Assembly (NCBI GenBank): GCA_019693395.1
Contig: JAAMXP010003937.1
Span: forward strand, 1 to 34,827
DNA: 34,827 bases
Reading direction: 5' to 3'
Source: Ettlia oleoabundans
Lineage: Eukaryota; Chlorophyta; Chlorophyceae; Chlamydomonadales
Numbering within the stretch: position 1 is the first letter of the stretch; each line of letters begins with the position of its first letter. Below the pieces are notes generated by a model that was not told where the DNA came from, did not search any database, and worked only from the letters and a program-made list of their open reading frames with translations. The position numbers were made by a program, and so were the translations under genes. Positions 22,801 through 34,827 of this stretch are shown here, one piece after another.

Positions 22801-24250
22801 AGCATCAAAGGGCGCCACAGGCCCCCACGACGCGGTCTCCACCAGAGTGTGCGCCACCAGACCTGCACTGATAGGACAATGCAGATGGTGATAGGTCCCC
22901 TGGTTGACGACTGACCAGGGTCACAAGGTAGACAGCGGCAAGGACGCATGTCACGCATGCAGAGCAAGACAGCTGTATATCGGCAGCGCCTAGAGGCGAG
23001 ACTCCAGCAGCCGCTCCGAAGGCAGGCGCACCTGACAGGATGGCCATCATTCCGTTGCCCAGGAACACAGCCTGGCTGAAGGTGTTGCCTAGCCAGTCAG
23101 CAGCATAGCCGCGCTGCAGCGAGAATGGGAGACACGAAGGGGAGACAGGTTTGCGTTGGAGGAAGCGGGTTTGTCTGTGCCTTGGCGGGGCAGGTGTGGT
23201 GCTAGAAAATCTTAACAGCAAATCTTGCATTGACCAGGCAAGCCAGTGTTTGATGGCAGCATCAGTTGCACATGGCTGACCCAGGTTGCTCCGGCAGGCA
23301 GCTGGTTGGCTGCTGCTTTGCCAATGCAAACTGCACTGCATCCTGGTGACAGGTGCTGCCAGCTTCCATCACGTGCTAACATGGTGTACTTAAACGTGAA
23401 CACTATAAACCAAGATCTGCAAGTGATCGGCTTTCTTACCTTGAAGTGCTCCGCTACCAGCCACGACTCGAAAGCCGAGAAGAGGAGGGAGGTGGCAATG
23501 CCGCACAGCAGGCGCCCCGCCGCAAGCACCCAGAAGTTGTTGAAGTGCTTGGTGAAGCAACCAAGGGCGTAAGTGATGCAATAGGTAAGTGCCGCACGTT
23601 TACGCCCGCTGCAGGCACCAGCGGGGAAGCAGGAAGGAAAGGGGGTTTGAGAACCTATGGAGAAGGTGAGTTGTGTGCCCCTGACAAGTTCAGCCCATGC
23701 CCCCAGCTCACATGTGCAACGGCGGCAACAGGTTGCAGCGCTAGTGCTTCGTATTGACAACACAATGTCACAAGCTGGCAGGCAATGGGCAGCCAAGATT
23801 CAGCGTAACGCGGACGCACTGCTTGTCGGCCAGGCTGCCGACAATGGTGCCAAACACCATTGAGGACCCAAAGCCCGCGATGAACAGCTTGCCGATGTCA
23901 CCGCGCTCAAATCCATAGTACTGGTACAATGCATACACATACGGCCCTTGCAGCCAATCTCCAGCTGCAACACAGCAAGGCAGAGGGCGTGAGTTGGAGG
24001 CAGCATCGGGTGGCGGCACCGCCGCTGCACTTGCCCAAGACGACGCAGGACGACGAGCCAAGTTGGTTTCCCAAAGCATTGCCTGCTACTCACCCATCAT
24101 CAGCGAGTACACGAGCAGGTAGTTGTTGCGGAACATGGCGAACTCCCGGGTGGAGTTGCCGGGCGCGTTGCGACCCGCCCTGTTCCCATACTCCAGCACT
24201 GCTGCCATCAAGGCCGCCACCCCGAAAAGGGCGGCATAGAACGGTTCCAT
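19841..24250 (-). CDS. MOT2: MOT2/MFSD5-family molybdate-anion transporter
   Basis: Major facilitator superfamily membrane transporter; the family includes Chlamydomonas MOT2, which takes up molybdate for molybdenum cofactor. Exons 5' to 3': 24094-24250, 23820-23964, 23440-23608, 23032-23113, 22674-22862, 22370-22457, 22037-22141, 21717-21827, 21594-21619 (microexon), 21329-21410, 21046-21133, 20190-20294, 19841-19984, giving 496 aa in one frame. Diagnostic blocks: NNYLLVYSLMMAGDWLQGPY, GFGSSMVFGTIVGSLAD, GIATSLLFSAFESWLVAEH, WTENYGD (221-227), FVFLWTPAL, FEVLVGIFWPSMM, and RSTIINFFRIPLNLFVCVV. These match plant and animal MFSD5 proteins end to end. The protein starts with a membrane helix. 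All introns are GT-AG. The 26-nt exon was chosen because the exons on either side have incompatible phases without it. An alternative terminal exon lies at 20447-20830. Confidence 0.9.
20447..20830 (-). other. Possible alternative terminal exon (or ratchet splice site) of the MOT2-like gene
   Basis: Inside the 751-nt intron 20295-21045, the minus strand has a strong acceptor (TTTGTTCTCTGCAG) at 20831, followed in phase 0 by an open frame of 127 codons ending at a TAG at 20447. It begins VSTIGLGITFSMSASLM, parallel to the VSSFPLATMFGMCSVFLL that begins the regular next exon. It then encodes a hydrophobic stretch and a Gln/Pro/Ser-rich tail. The acceptor is immediately followed by GTGAGT, so it could instead be a recursive splicing point with no exon. 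Both readings are inferences. Confidence 0.4.
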
Positions 24251-24892
24251 GGGTTAGGGGACCTTGGGAGAGATGGCGAAGCGGAGAATTGGGGGTTGCA
24301 GGGAGGTGCAACAACCCCGCTAATGTTGGCCAAAACGAGATCTAAGGAGTTCGAGGAGAGCTCGAGTGCAAGCGCAGTGGGTGGGGCGCCGAGTAGGCCC
24401 GGCAGCAGGGAGAGGCGGTTACTTGCTCAACTCCTCTGCACTCGCAAGACTGCAAGAAACAAGCACCGCAAGGAAAGAGGTGAAGAGCCGTGCAATTTTG
24501 CTCGGCTTTCCAGAGGTTTGAGCTGGTCGGAATGCCAGCTGGCCAGTGTGCCGCGCCGGCGGCCCCGTGGGGGCCTGGCCCAGCTAGCGGCAGCTGAGGA
24601 CACGCTGTCTCCGCGTTAAAACCGTGCTGGACCGCAGCTTTCAGTCTGCTGAGAGGCTACTGCATGGCAATGTCGACCCAGGATAGGCATCCAACCTTGT
24701 AGGGGGAGGATGCGAGAGACCTGGCCGCCCGGAGCTCTGCAGAGAGCGCTGCCAGCCTGTCGCCGCATACCCCCCTTCATGTCACTCACGTTTATCAACC
24801 GTCCTCCTCCTCTTCTCATCTATGCTGTGCTCACATTCAGTTTTAACCGCCACACGGGGTTCTAGCCACCTGCCACCATCTCGGAGCCCTGC
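24251..24892. promoter_or_regulatory. Divergent promoter region between MOT2-like and IPT9-like genes
   Basis: A 642-nt interval between two divergent start codons, so it must contain both promoters and 5' leaders, unless a leader intron displaces them. The left part is purine-rich on the plus strand, the right part pyrimidine-rich. No canonical TATA box near either start, and no RNA gene, was recognised. Confidence 0.5.
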
Positions 24893-27800
24893 ATGCTGGT
24901 TTGCGCCCGCAAAGGCCTGGTGCAGATCTCTCCTTGCCGCCTGAACTCGCTAAGGGCGCTGGCGTGCCGGCCTAAGGCCATGGCGTGCGCCAGCGGCAGT
25001 GGCGGCGCCTCCGCCGCTGCCGCTGGAAGCGATGGCCGTCCCAAGGTGCTAATCCTCACGGGTCCTACGGCTGTGGGCAAGACAAAGGCATCACTGGCAC
25101 TTGCAGAGGCTCTGAACGGCGAAGTTATCAGCGCAGACTCAGTGCAAATCTACCGTGGGCTGGACATTGGGTCAGACAAGGTGCGGGCAGCGGTAGCCAA
25201 TGTTTGGAAAGCTTGGGAAGGCAATAGTTGTTTCCTGCTGTGCTGCAGCGGCTACCAAGCCGCACGTCTCCGTAACAACAGTTGTTCTTCTGTTGGGAGG
25301 TTACACCCAGACCCTCACACGGCTGGCATGCCTGGTCTACAACATGCATTATGCAATGTGGCAGCCTACACCTTGCCGTCTCGCAGATTGCATCTAGCGA
25401 GCGGCGCGGCATTCCCCACCACCTGCTGGATGTCCTCGAGCCACAGCAAGACTTCTCTGCAGGCGACTTCTTTGTACTGGCACGGGAGGCAGCTGAGGAA
25501 ATACTGCAGGCAAGTGGCACCGCCACCCCTCGGTTGCCTGAATCTGCAGCTGATGGCAAATGCAGCCATCAGTCGGTGAGCTGTGGAGGTCTGGCAAGGG
25601 TGGAACGGGGAATGAGTCGCAGCTTGAAACCACTAAAAAGCAGGCCTGCCATGCGTGCGGTTTGCTGTAGCAAGCATCACTGCATGTGGGCGTTGCTCGT
25701 CATCACTTTGGCGCTTCCCTGCCCCTAGTAGACAGGCCCCAAAAGGTTCAAGAAACAGAAATACTATTGGCTCAATTAGTATTGGTATAGCATAAGTAAC
25801 AGCTGCCAGTTCCCGTCTTCGTGCTCATCCTTTATGCGACACATCCACCTTTCTCTGCCTGCAGCGCGGCAAGACACCCATTGTTGTGGGCGGCACGGGG
25901 TTCTACCTGCGCTGGTTCATACTGGGCAAGCCCAGCACACCCGCCTCCTCGCCCGCCAGCGAGGCAGCAGCCAACAAGCGGCTGGAACAGGTGGGCAGGC
26001 TGACAGAGGGGGATGCGCAGGTTGGCTGGTTAGCTGGAGCTGCATAAGCTGGCTGCACTGAGTGGGATGAGCTGGGCTGTTTGAATTGCTGAATGGGCGT
26101 GCTGGAAGGTTGCTGGCTGCCGGGGTGGGGTGCCTGACATTGCGTTCATTCCTGTTTTGGTTTCTTACTCTGAGAGTGTCCTGCAGCTCAGAGCACTATC
26201 TATCACACTGCTGTAAGCTGTTTCACCCGAAAGCCTGTTGCCTGTTGCAGGCATATGCAGAAGCCGAGGCAGCAGCGGGCCGACCGCTGACCCCGGCTGA
26301 GCGCTGGGAGGCAGGTGCAGCGCTGGTGGCGACACTGGGGGATCCAATCAGCGCTGATCGCCTGCGGGGGGAGCCCAACAACGCCTACCGCCTCTCTCGC
26401 GTGGTCGACATACTGCTGCAGAACGGCGGACGGCCGCTGGCGGGTTAGTTGGAAATTAGAGGCCACTGCCTGCCTGTGGTTTGCCTGGTTGCATGCGGCT
26501 GGCTGCAATTGGCCGCGCATGACTAGCTGCCTCTCTGCCTGTCTGTCTTGCTTCAGCATGCGCATCTGCCCGCTGTTACCACCAGTCGGATTGGCAGTAT
26601 TGCTGCCTGCAGTGTTGCTGGGCACGCTCGTCCGTTTGTTGATTCGCGGCTTGCTGCTCCTTGTTCTTGCATCCCTTGTTGCAATGTGTACACGGCAGAA
26701 ACTGCATGATGCTTCTCTGCACCAGCTGTTCATCTATTTGCTTTTTGTTGTGTGCAACGTTCCTGCTTTCTGAATCTGCAGAACAGAACCTGGATGAGGC
26801 GGCTCCCACCGACTACGACTGCCGCTGCTTCTTCCTGTACCGCCCCCGCCTGGAGCTGTACCGCCGCATAGACCAACGCGTTGAGGAGATGGTGGCGGGT
26901 GGCTTGCTGCAGGTGAGACCGAGTAGGGGCAAGAACTGTTTGTGTTGATGCAGATCATGGCTGTTGCTGGGGCTCGATGGGGTGCCAGCGGAGTCGGTTG
27001 TTGCAACCCAATGCTGCCATCTGTGTCTCTCTGTCTGTATGTTACACCCATGTGTGCAAGTTCATTGGCCTGCTTGCTTATCTTTCCCAAGCCGTACGAT
27101 CCCTGCTGCGCACCTTGCAGGAATGCCAAATGCTGCTGGATGCGGGCGTTGCCCCCAACAGCAACTGCGCCAGCCGAGCCATCGGATACCGGCAGACGCT
27201 GGACTTCCTGCAGCGCTGCCACGTGGACTCCGCAGGGACCGCCACCGAAGCGGGCGTGGTGAGTGCACTGGCATGCAGTAGCCACGCTTGCTGTATAATC
27301 TAGACGTATCTAGATGCCAGGGGGCTGCAGGTTGTTGGCAAGCTGGTTGCTGGCACGCTGCTGGCTGCAACGCACCAGCCACAGCGTATGCTGGGTGTAC
27401 TTAGCCAGCCCAGCCATGCATCCTGCCCAGTTCTCAGTGTAAATTATAGCCAGTCACCCCACTCGTCCTGCTGTGTGCCTTTGCCTCACCACGTATTGCA
27501 GATTCAGCTGGTCAAGTCCATCCAAACCGCATCCCGCCAGCTTTGTCACCGCCAAATGTCCTGGTTCAGAGACGAGGAGATGTTCAGGTGGGTGGCAGAG
27601 CGGATGGGGGCTTTTACAGCAGAGCCCCCTTCCTCCGCCAGTGATATCCAGGTGGACGAGAGAGCGCATGAGGGAACCTGCAGCTGCACCTCCCTTGCAC
27701 GAGCCCTTCCCGCACCAGTGCAATGCTGCATGAACTTGGGTTCCTTCGCAGTAGAAGCCGCAGTAAGACGACTTTGCCAACACACCATATCAGCCAACAC

Positions 27801-28566
27801 TGGGCTGAGTAGATGCTCCCCTCTGCCCCTCAGCTGCTGGTCCGCTTCTTGTAGCTCCCCATCCCACTGCCGAACAATTGGGCACATTGATTAGCCCGCC
27901 CTTCTTCTATCACAGTTGGTTGCCCTCCTTTGTTGTGCCGACCCCTAAAATTGCGTGCTAGCCTTGCCGCCTGGTTGCAGGTGGATAGATGCCACGGCCG
28001 GGGACGATGCGGTGCATCAGGAGATCCTGCAGCTCTGGGCTCAGCCGCAGCATGAGGGCGGGTGCGGCAACAGCGGGCGCCTAACGTGAGTGTCCTGTCG
28101 CACCTGCTGCGCCGCCTTCAGCAGTGAAGCCATTCTTGTGCACAGTGCAGTGCAGTGCAGTGCAGTGCAGTGCAGTGCTGTGCTGTGCAGTGCTGTGCTG
28201 TGCTGTGCTGTGCTGCACCAGTCCAGCTAGGGCACCGGCGTGCCTCCAGCTTGTTCAGATTGAAGCACAGATTTTGCATAGACTGTGTCCCGCCCGCTGC
28301 GATTATTGTTGTGCAGCAAGGAGGAAGAACAGCAGATGAAGCGGTATGTGCCGAAGTTGCGGCTGTACTGCAGCGGCTCGGATGCCATGCTGAGCACGCT
28401 GGAAGAGCTGCGGGGTTTATTGCAGCGGCAGCAGAAGCAGCAGCAGGAGCAGCAGCAAGCAAATTTGGAGGGCCAAACAGCAGCAGATGCAACAGTAGAA
28501 GCGGCAGCAGGCGAGAGGAAAGAGATCGCAGCTACAGCAGCGGCCGTGGCGGGTTCGCAACAGTAG
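24893..28566 (+). CDS. IPT9-like tRNA dimethylallyltransferase (MiaA family)
   Basis: Transfers a dimethylallyl group from DMAPP to A37 of tRNAs, the tRNA route to cis-zeatin cytokinins in plants. Exons 24893-25180, 25387-25509, 25865-25990, 26251-26443, 26782-26912, 27121-27258, 27502-27587, 27981-28085 and 28317-28566 join to 479 aa. Seen: P-loop GPTAVGKT (57-64), [36 protein letters not shown] (146-155), RAIGYRQ (306-312) and HRQMSWFR. The blocks [10 protein letters not shown] and [20 protein letters not shown] match plant IPT9 rather than IPT2. The first 30 residues are basic with no acidic residue, suggesting an organelle-targeting peptide. The C-terminus is Gln/Ala-rich and no C-terminal zinc finger is visible. 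The intron after 25509 has a GC donor. The start is the first in-frame ATG; a second lies at codon 30. Confidence 0.9.
28143..28214. repeat. (GTGCA/GTGCT)n pentanucleotide microsatellite in IPT9-like intron
   Basis: About 14 consecutive pentamers, first GTGCA then a mix of GTGCA and GTGCT, sit near the 5' end of intron 28086-28316. The array is not coding. A similar run of GTGCT and GCGCT-like pentamers occurs in the helicase intron at about 3437-3497. Confidence 0.9.
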
Positions 28567-28812
28567 CCCGCATGGTGCGATTGAGTGCTATTTCATTTCA
28601 ACCATAACACACTAGCTACCCTGACAAACGCGCAGCACTTGCTAGATATGATATGGCATTTAATATCTGTGAGCCTCAAGAGAGTAAACAGAGAGCGGGG
28701 TGAATTTAACAGGCGGGAACGCAGGGCATGAATAGAAGCCGAGGCAACCCGGCCGCTCAAGCCTCAGCTGCACCACAAACTTCAGCCTGTTGAAAGTTGT
28801 AGTTGCTGCTAG

Positions 28813-28892
28813 GTGCCGACAACATCCACACCCCAGTAACACAGCTAGCAGCACACAGCAATGCCTAGTACCGCTGTGGATGTTGTCGGCAC
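28813..28892. repeat. 18-bp inverted repeat with 44-nt loop, plus third near-copy
   Basis: GTGCCGACAACATCCACA at 28813-28830 is exactly the reverse complement of 28875-28892, so the transcript could form an 18-bp hairpin with a 44-nt loop. A third copy in the same orientation as the first, differing at one base (GTGCCAACAACATCCACA), lies at 28980-28997. No coding frame explains the repetition. Confidence 0.9.
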
Positions 28893-29285
28893 GAGTCACA
28901 GTGGCATGCTGGCAGTGTGGAATCGCATTTGCTTGATACTCCAGCGAATGTGGATGGGTGACGACTACTTCCACCAGGGGTGCCAACAACATCCACAGGG
29001 CATTCTTTGCTGTTTCACACACAGCGCCGCATTTCGTTGCCGCCGCCGCTTGTGGCCCGGCATGATGTGGAGTGTTTTGGGTGTGTATGACTTGGCTCCT
29101 GTTTGCATCTGTCTGCCTAAGGAGGGCTCTGCATCCAGGTACTCATAACCAGTGACTGCAGAGCGCAATGGCACACACAGCCTACCCTGAGGGGTGACGT
29201 GTGGTGTTGGCATTTGGCATGTGCAGGCAGGTATGGATGACAACGGCGACCCAGCCGTCAGCCTACTTTGGCAGCCTGGCAGAGC

Positions 29286-29420
29286 ATGACCAGGGCCGGT
29301 GACGCAGTGGCGCGAGAGATGACGACCGTGCTAGACCACCACAGCGCGGTGGCCGCTTCTAAGCTGCTCACCCTCTGCAGGGAGCTCAAGGAGTACTCGC
29401 GCCTGCTGGAAGCCGAGTAA
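29286..29420 (+). CDS. Possible small ORF or terminal exon, helical, unknown function
   Basis: A 44-codon frame ends in TAA at 29420. It reads MTRAGDAVAREMTTVLDHH and continues to KLLTLCRELKEYSRLLEAE. The heptad-like leucine spacing and charged character look like a real helical C-terminus, not random sequence. The frame is closed by a TGA at 29238-29240, and several AG acceptors lie just upstream of the ATG, so this may be the last exon of a gene whose other exons I could not find. The family is not recognised. Confidence 0.25.
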   Translation: MTRAGDAVAREMTTVLDHHSAVAASKLLTLCRELKEYSRLLEAE

Positions 29421-29740
29421 ACACATGACAAGCTCCAGATCTAGCTGCATGCCAGAAGTGCTGCGCTGGTGCTGTGGATTTGCCGAGAGCGAACCACAGG
29501 TGGCAGCAGCAGCTCTATGGCGCCTGCCAGCCTGCCTGCCAGTCAGAGCCTACCAGAGTCTGTCCTACACCTTGTGTGTTTCTAATATCTTTCTCCAACG
29601 TTAGTCAGTGTCCTATGCCCCCCAACACCTTTGCCAGAGACAGTTGAGCCTTGGCCAGCCAAGCGCTTGCTGGCAACTGCCTGCCTGCCCTGCCTTGAGA
29701 TGGCTGCCGCCAACCACACCTCAGAAGCAACCCTGCCGAA

Positions 29741-29995
29741 ATGAGGGTGGTCACATACAGTTTTGATGTATCGCAAGAAAATCTACATACACAACAGCTA
29801 GATTGTAACATTACCACCAAGCGTTTACTAAAATTACATTCAACATATCCCTCTATTGTGACCGACGTATCGAGATACCAGATTAGCGGACAGGGCGTAC
29901 AAAAGCTGGAGTTACGCGTAGCAGAGTATAATTACAAACGGCGCTTGCAACAAAGACTCCAGATGATTCATGGGCTACAGATTGAACTCCAGTGA
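29741..29995 (+). CDS. AT-rich 84-codon ORF of foreign-looking composition
   Basis: An uninterrupted ATG-to-TGA frame of 84 codons beginning MRVVTYSFDVSQENL. Its codons end often in A or T (CTA, TTA, AAA, GTA, CAA, ACA), unlike every neighbouring exon, where G or C dominates the third position. The product is hydrophilic with no signal peptide or membrane segment, and ends in a basic Gln-rich helix (YNYKRRLQQRLQMIHGLQ). I do not recognise the family. It might be an organelle or element fragment, or a transferred sequence. Confidence 0.3.
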   Translation: MRVVTYSFDVSQENLHTQQLDCNITTKRLLKLHSTYPSIVTDVSRYQISGQGVQKLELRVAEYNYKRRLQQRLQMIHGLQIELQ

Positions 29996-30153
29996 CAACT
30001 GCCTTGCTGTCACAAGATTGTGACTGCCAGCTGCAGACCGAGTGCTCGAGCGTGGGCGTGCCCAACCCTCTATCTACCCCGTGCTGCTCAGGCTGCACCC
30101 AGCCATAGCAAATCCATCAGAAAGATGCAGTTATGCTTCCACTGCCTGGGACA

Positions 30154-31333
30154 TCACACTCGCGCTGTGCCTCTCAGGAAGGCATGTGGGGCACGCCTGG
30201 TGCAGGCGCCGGAACACGCTGCGGCAGCAAGTCTCCTCAGGCTCCTCTGCAAGCAACGGACAGCAGTAAACAAAGTTGCAGCTTACCTGCCACTGCATTG
30301 CCAACAGTCGCATCTAGCACCACCCCACCCTCCAAGTCGCACCCAGCGCAACCCACCAACCAGGTTTCAAAGGGAGCAATGCAGATGTGCGAAGAAGAAA
30401 CCACCAACATGAAACGAGCCCACCTGACAAGCAGGTCAATGATGGTATCAGGCCTCCACCTGGCGGTTGCTTCCTTGCCTGCAAAGTGCACCATAAAAGT
30501 GCAGAAATCCCGCCAGAAGCGACATCAATCAGCCCTGTTGCCCCCTGCAGATCACTGCTGCTGGCAACTGCTGCTGCCGCCCAAGTCCAAGGGGCCGTGT
30601 GCTGCAGGCGAGCACATGCACCATACCTGTGAACTCCTGCTGCCCATGAAACGTTTCTGGTGGCAGTTGCTGTGCTATGCAGGCAGCCGACTCCCGCAGC
30701 CAGCCCCTGCTACAGGGACACTTTCAGCAGCAAGTGGTCCCGCACGGCATCGGCCTGCATCAAGCTGTGCAAAATCCAGACATTCAGCGAGGCATCTCCC
30801 GGTGGTGTTGTTCTGGCAAAATATCACCAACCAGGCAAGCAGCTAGGGGCAAGAAATGGGAGCAGAAAGGCAGAAAGGCAGGCAGGCAGGCAGCAAAGAC
30901 GAATATATGGAGCAAGCAAGGAACATTCAGGTAACGGCAGCACACCAGCCAACTGACTAAGGTGGCTGTGGCAGTGGCGGTGTTCACCTTTGCGAGCGGC
31001 AGGCCCCACTGCTGCCGCCGCCTGCTCTCCACCTCGCTCGACGCAGCCGCTAGTCACTGCCGCCGCCAACAAAAGGCTGACCGCCATGCGAAGGAGGACA
31101 ATGCAGCCCTGCAAAGGCAGGGCGGGCCAAACAGCAAGTAACTGATGTGTGGGAATTGGAACGTGAGGGAGTTGTTTGGGGCATGCTGTGCGAGGACGTT
31201 GCGGCGGCAACAGTCCCGCATGGGTGGAATGCAAAGGCCGGACACTCACGGCGTAGAGCAGGCCAAGTTCCCCAGCCACTAACGATGTTCTGCACTTGAG
31301 AGGACTGTTCTTCCTCCCAGAAATGCTGAGCAT
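30154..31333 (-). CDS. Tentative small spliced gene, unknown function
   Basis: A model of six exons, 31250-31333, 30988-31108, 30722-30795, 30627-30669, 30424-30478 and 30154-30244 (5' to 3'), joins in one frame to 155 aa. The strongest part is the run of three exons giving NVWILHSLMQADAVRDH, then QLPPETFHGQQEFTG, then KEATARWRPDTIIDLLV; phases agree at the junctions. The second exon encodes a hydrophobic stretch (CIVLLRMAVSLLLAAAV) that could be a membrane helix or targeting segment. The first exon, the acceptor at 30796 and the last exon are weakly supported; an alternative last acceptor would stop the protein after three more codons. The family is not recognised. It is divergent from the ATP synthase gene. 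Confidence 0.4.
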
Positions 31334-31702
31334 ACAAAGGCCCGACTGGCAGCAGCGGCGGCAGTCTAGGGTTTGACCCACGGGGCTATGTGGCGATTCA
31401 GAAGCGTCAATTTTGACATCACGCACGCCAGACAGCGCAGTTCAGAGATCGCCGCTCCTCCTTAGCGCCCGCGGAATACACCCGGCTGATCTTGCGGTTC
31501 AATTTCCAGTATAACCTCCTCATTACGATCTTTATATCTCAACCACTGCAGGTGATAAGCAAAATGGCTCAGCGCCGCTTGGGATGCCCAGCTTCAAACG
31601 AGACCCGGGCGGCGCTGCCTACCTGGCACCCAGACAAGAACCCTCCTCCCGTGTGCCCCTTGTCGAGCAACTACAAGCGCTGATCGAACTTAACTAGCAG
31701 CC
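31334..31702. promoter_or_regulatory. Divergent upstream region of ATP synthase beta, with a short uORF
   Basis: This 369-nt interval should hold the promoter and leader of the ATP synthase beta gene. It contains a pyrimidine tract ending CCACTGCAG at about 31551, which looks like a splice acceptor and could end a leader intron. A 39-codon frame (31564-31683) follows and ends 19 nt before the main ATG. That frame happens to contain HPDKN. Confidence 0.45.
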
Positions 31703-34594
<2,892 letters not shown>

Positions 34595-34827
34595 GTGCGG
34601 GGTGGCACAGCAGTGGTGCCCTCAACATCGCTGTTGACGCTAAGGGGGCTGCAGGCTAGGTGGGATGGCTATTCCATATGGCTGTTTCGGTATGTGGTAG
34701 AGCAGTTGTAAGCTGGGTACAGGTAGGTGACGGCTTGGCAGCAAGAAGGGTTCTAGCTGTGCACACTTGGCCTGTGTGGGCTGTTGGCAAGTCTGTGTGG
34801 CGGGCGGGGTGGTGGTGGGCTGGGCGG

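Larger units (their letters stand above)
28567..30153. other. Intergenic region with inverted repeat and AT-rich ORF
   Basis: About 1.6 kb after the IPT9-like stop and before the end of the tentative minus-strand gene. It contains the inverted repeat at 28813-28892, a short plus-strand frame at 29286-29420 and an AT-rich ORF at 29741-29995, each listed separately. I could not build a confident spliced gene here on either strand. Confidence 0.4.

Noticed and set aside
31564..31683. A DnaJ (J-domain) gene
   Set aside because: Only HPDKN is present; the helices that define a J domain are missing in the 39-codon frame.

Overview
This window looks like nuclear DNA of a green alga (Chlorophyta), not a bacterium, virus or organelle. 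It is GC-rich, and its genes are split into many short exons by 100-750 nt introns. The protein set is plant-like: a plastid-type rRNA dimethylase (PFC1), an IPT9-type tRNA isopentenyltransferase, a MOT2/MFSD5 molybdate transporter and a mitochondrial ATP synthase beta subunit. I cannot name the genus. All gene models were built by hand from frame continuity, splice-site consensus and remembered family motifs; no transcript or database was consulted.

Layout, left to right. 1-4607 (+): 3' two thirds of a DBP5/DDX19 (plant LOS4) DEAD-box helicase; its 5' part lies before the window. 5500-8353 (+): PFC1/KsgA-like 18S/16S-type rRNA adenine dimethyltransferase. 8685-13178 (+): large protein with a Pro/Gln- and Arg/Ser-rich N-terminus and a C-terminal SWT1-like PIN nuclease domain. 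14533-19007 (-): F-box-like leucine-rich-repeat protein, convergent with the previous gene. 19841-24250 (-): MOT2/MFSD5 transporter with 13 exons and a possible alternative last exon. 24893-28566 (+): IPT9-like tRNA dimethylallyltransferase, divergent from MOT2. 30154-31333 (-): tentative small gene of unknown function. 31703 to the right edge (+): 5' half of mitochondrial ATP synthase beta, divergent from the small gene.

These genes do not form an operon or pathway. They are neighbouring housekeeping genes, several acting on RNA (helicase, rRNA methylase, PIN nuclease, tRNA modification) and several acting in organelles.

The most unusual signal is the splicing. At least seven of about 66 introns need a GC rather than GT donor, nearly all as CAG|GCAAG. 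Other points are a possible 26-nt microexon and an AG|GT ratchet-like or alternative-exon site in MOT2, a stop-free 180-nt intron in the LRR gene, intronic satellites, an 18-bp inverted repeat with a third copy nearby, and an AT-rich 84-codon ORF of foreign-looking composition. I found no convincing undescribed multi-gene system.
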